From NCBI GenBank assembly GCA_002372735.1, contig DFIE01000017.1:1-6202 (forward strand): a DNA stretch of 6,202 nt. Direction: 5' to 3'. Position numbers and translations under genes: made by a program. The notes beneath the pieces are model-generated. The model saw only the letters and a list, made by a program, of their open reading frames with translations. It did no database searches and was not told the DNA's origin. This DNA is from Clostridiales bacterium UBA3705 (GTDB lineage Bacteria; Bacillota_A; Clostridia; Oscillospirales; Oscillospiraceae). Shown here in pieces: positions 6,105 to 6,202 of the stretch. Within the stretch, counting starts at the first letter, position 1. Each line of letters opens with the position of its first letter.

Positions 6105-6202
6105 ATGGCAAAGAAAACCACCCTCCCTGCGGAGGAATTGATAGAAACAGAAACCAAATCCGTCCAGGCTCCCGAGACCGCCCCGGCCAAGCCCAAGCGC
6201 AC
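6105..6202 (+). CDS. Start of an unidentified gene, cut by the window edge
   Basis: Only the first 32 codons are present. The protein begins MAKKTTLPAEELIETETK and continues with a low-complexity Pro/Ala/Lys tract (APETAPAKPKR at residues 22-32). There is no signal peptide, so the product should be cytoplasmic. Consensus promoter, ribosome binding site and uninterrupted frame support a real gene. A charged Lys/Ala/Pro-rich lead of this type is seen in some nucleic-acid-binding proteins, for example the extended N-termini of clostridial Rho factors or histone-like proteins, but 32 residues of low complexity cannot decide between these or other options. Codon use has more A/T-ending codons than in genes 1 and 2 at the very start, as is common at gene starts. 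Confidence 0.75.
   Translation, partial: MAKKTTLPAEELIETETKSVQAPETAPAKPKR

Noticed and set aside
1..6202. CRISPR arrays, tRNA or rRNA genes, insertion sequences and riboswitches
   Set aside because: I looked for regular repeat-spacer units, cloverleaf-like segments, transposase motifs and conserved leader structures and saw none; the 65-nt leader of gene 1 is too short for the usual riboswitches.

Overview
The window looks like chromosomal DNA of a high-GC, low-G+C-phylum Gram-positive gut anaerobe. My best guess is Oscillospiraceae/Ruminococcaceae of the Flavonifractor-Lawsonibacter kind. The reasons are GC-rich coding DNA with strongly GC-biased third positions, AT-rich intergenic promoters, AGGAGG-type ribosome binding sites, Sec signal peptides and S-layer homology (SLH) domains. 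The assignment is inferred from style, not from a marker gene.

Layout. Positions 1-82 hold a structured, GC-rich tail of an upstream unit that ends in an intrinsic terminator (52-82). Positions 83-400 are intergenic. The second half is AT-rich and carries a TTGAAA-N17-TAAAAT promoter with an extended -10, an A/T palindrome just upstream of it, and two copies of a 34-37 bp dyad-like repeat, one upstream of the promoter and one at the predicted transcript start. Gene 1 (401-1816, 471 aa) encodes a secreted protein with a lysozyme-superfamily domain resembling GH46 chitosanase, a Pro/Glu linker and three SLH repeats. It ends at a perfect 11-bp-stem terminator. Gene 2 (1955-5983, 1342 aa) has its own promoter. 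It encodes a secreted multidomain protein: a NAGPA-type phosphodiester glycosidase domain, CxxC modules, an Ig-like repeat, a fibronectin type III domain, a CotH-type protein kinase domain and three SLH repeats. A 121-bp gap follows, with a pyrimidine-rich 8-bp tandem repeat and a near-perfect housekeeping promoter. This drives a third gene (6105 onward), cut by the window edge after 32 codons.

How the genes work together. Genes 1 and 2 have separate promoters and gene 1 has its own terminator, so they are not an obvious operon. They share near-identical signal peptide starts (MKRT) and SLH anchoring, so both products should sit on the cell wall. One probably cuts a cell-wall or other amino-sugar glycan. 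The other combines a domain that uncaps sugar phosphodiesters with a domain that phosphorylates protein. The most interesting point is this pairing of phosphodiester glycosidase and CotH kinase on one SLH-anchored polypeptide. The second is the repeated dyad flanking the gene 1 promoter.
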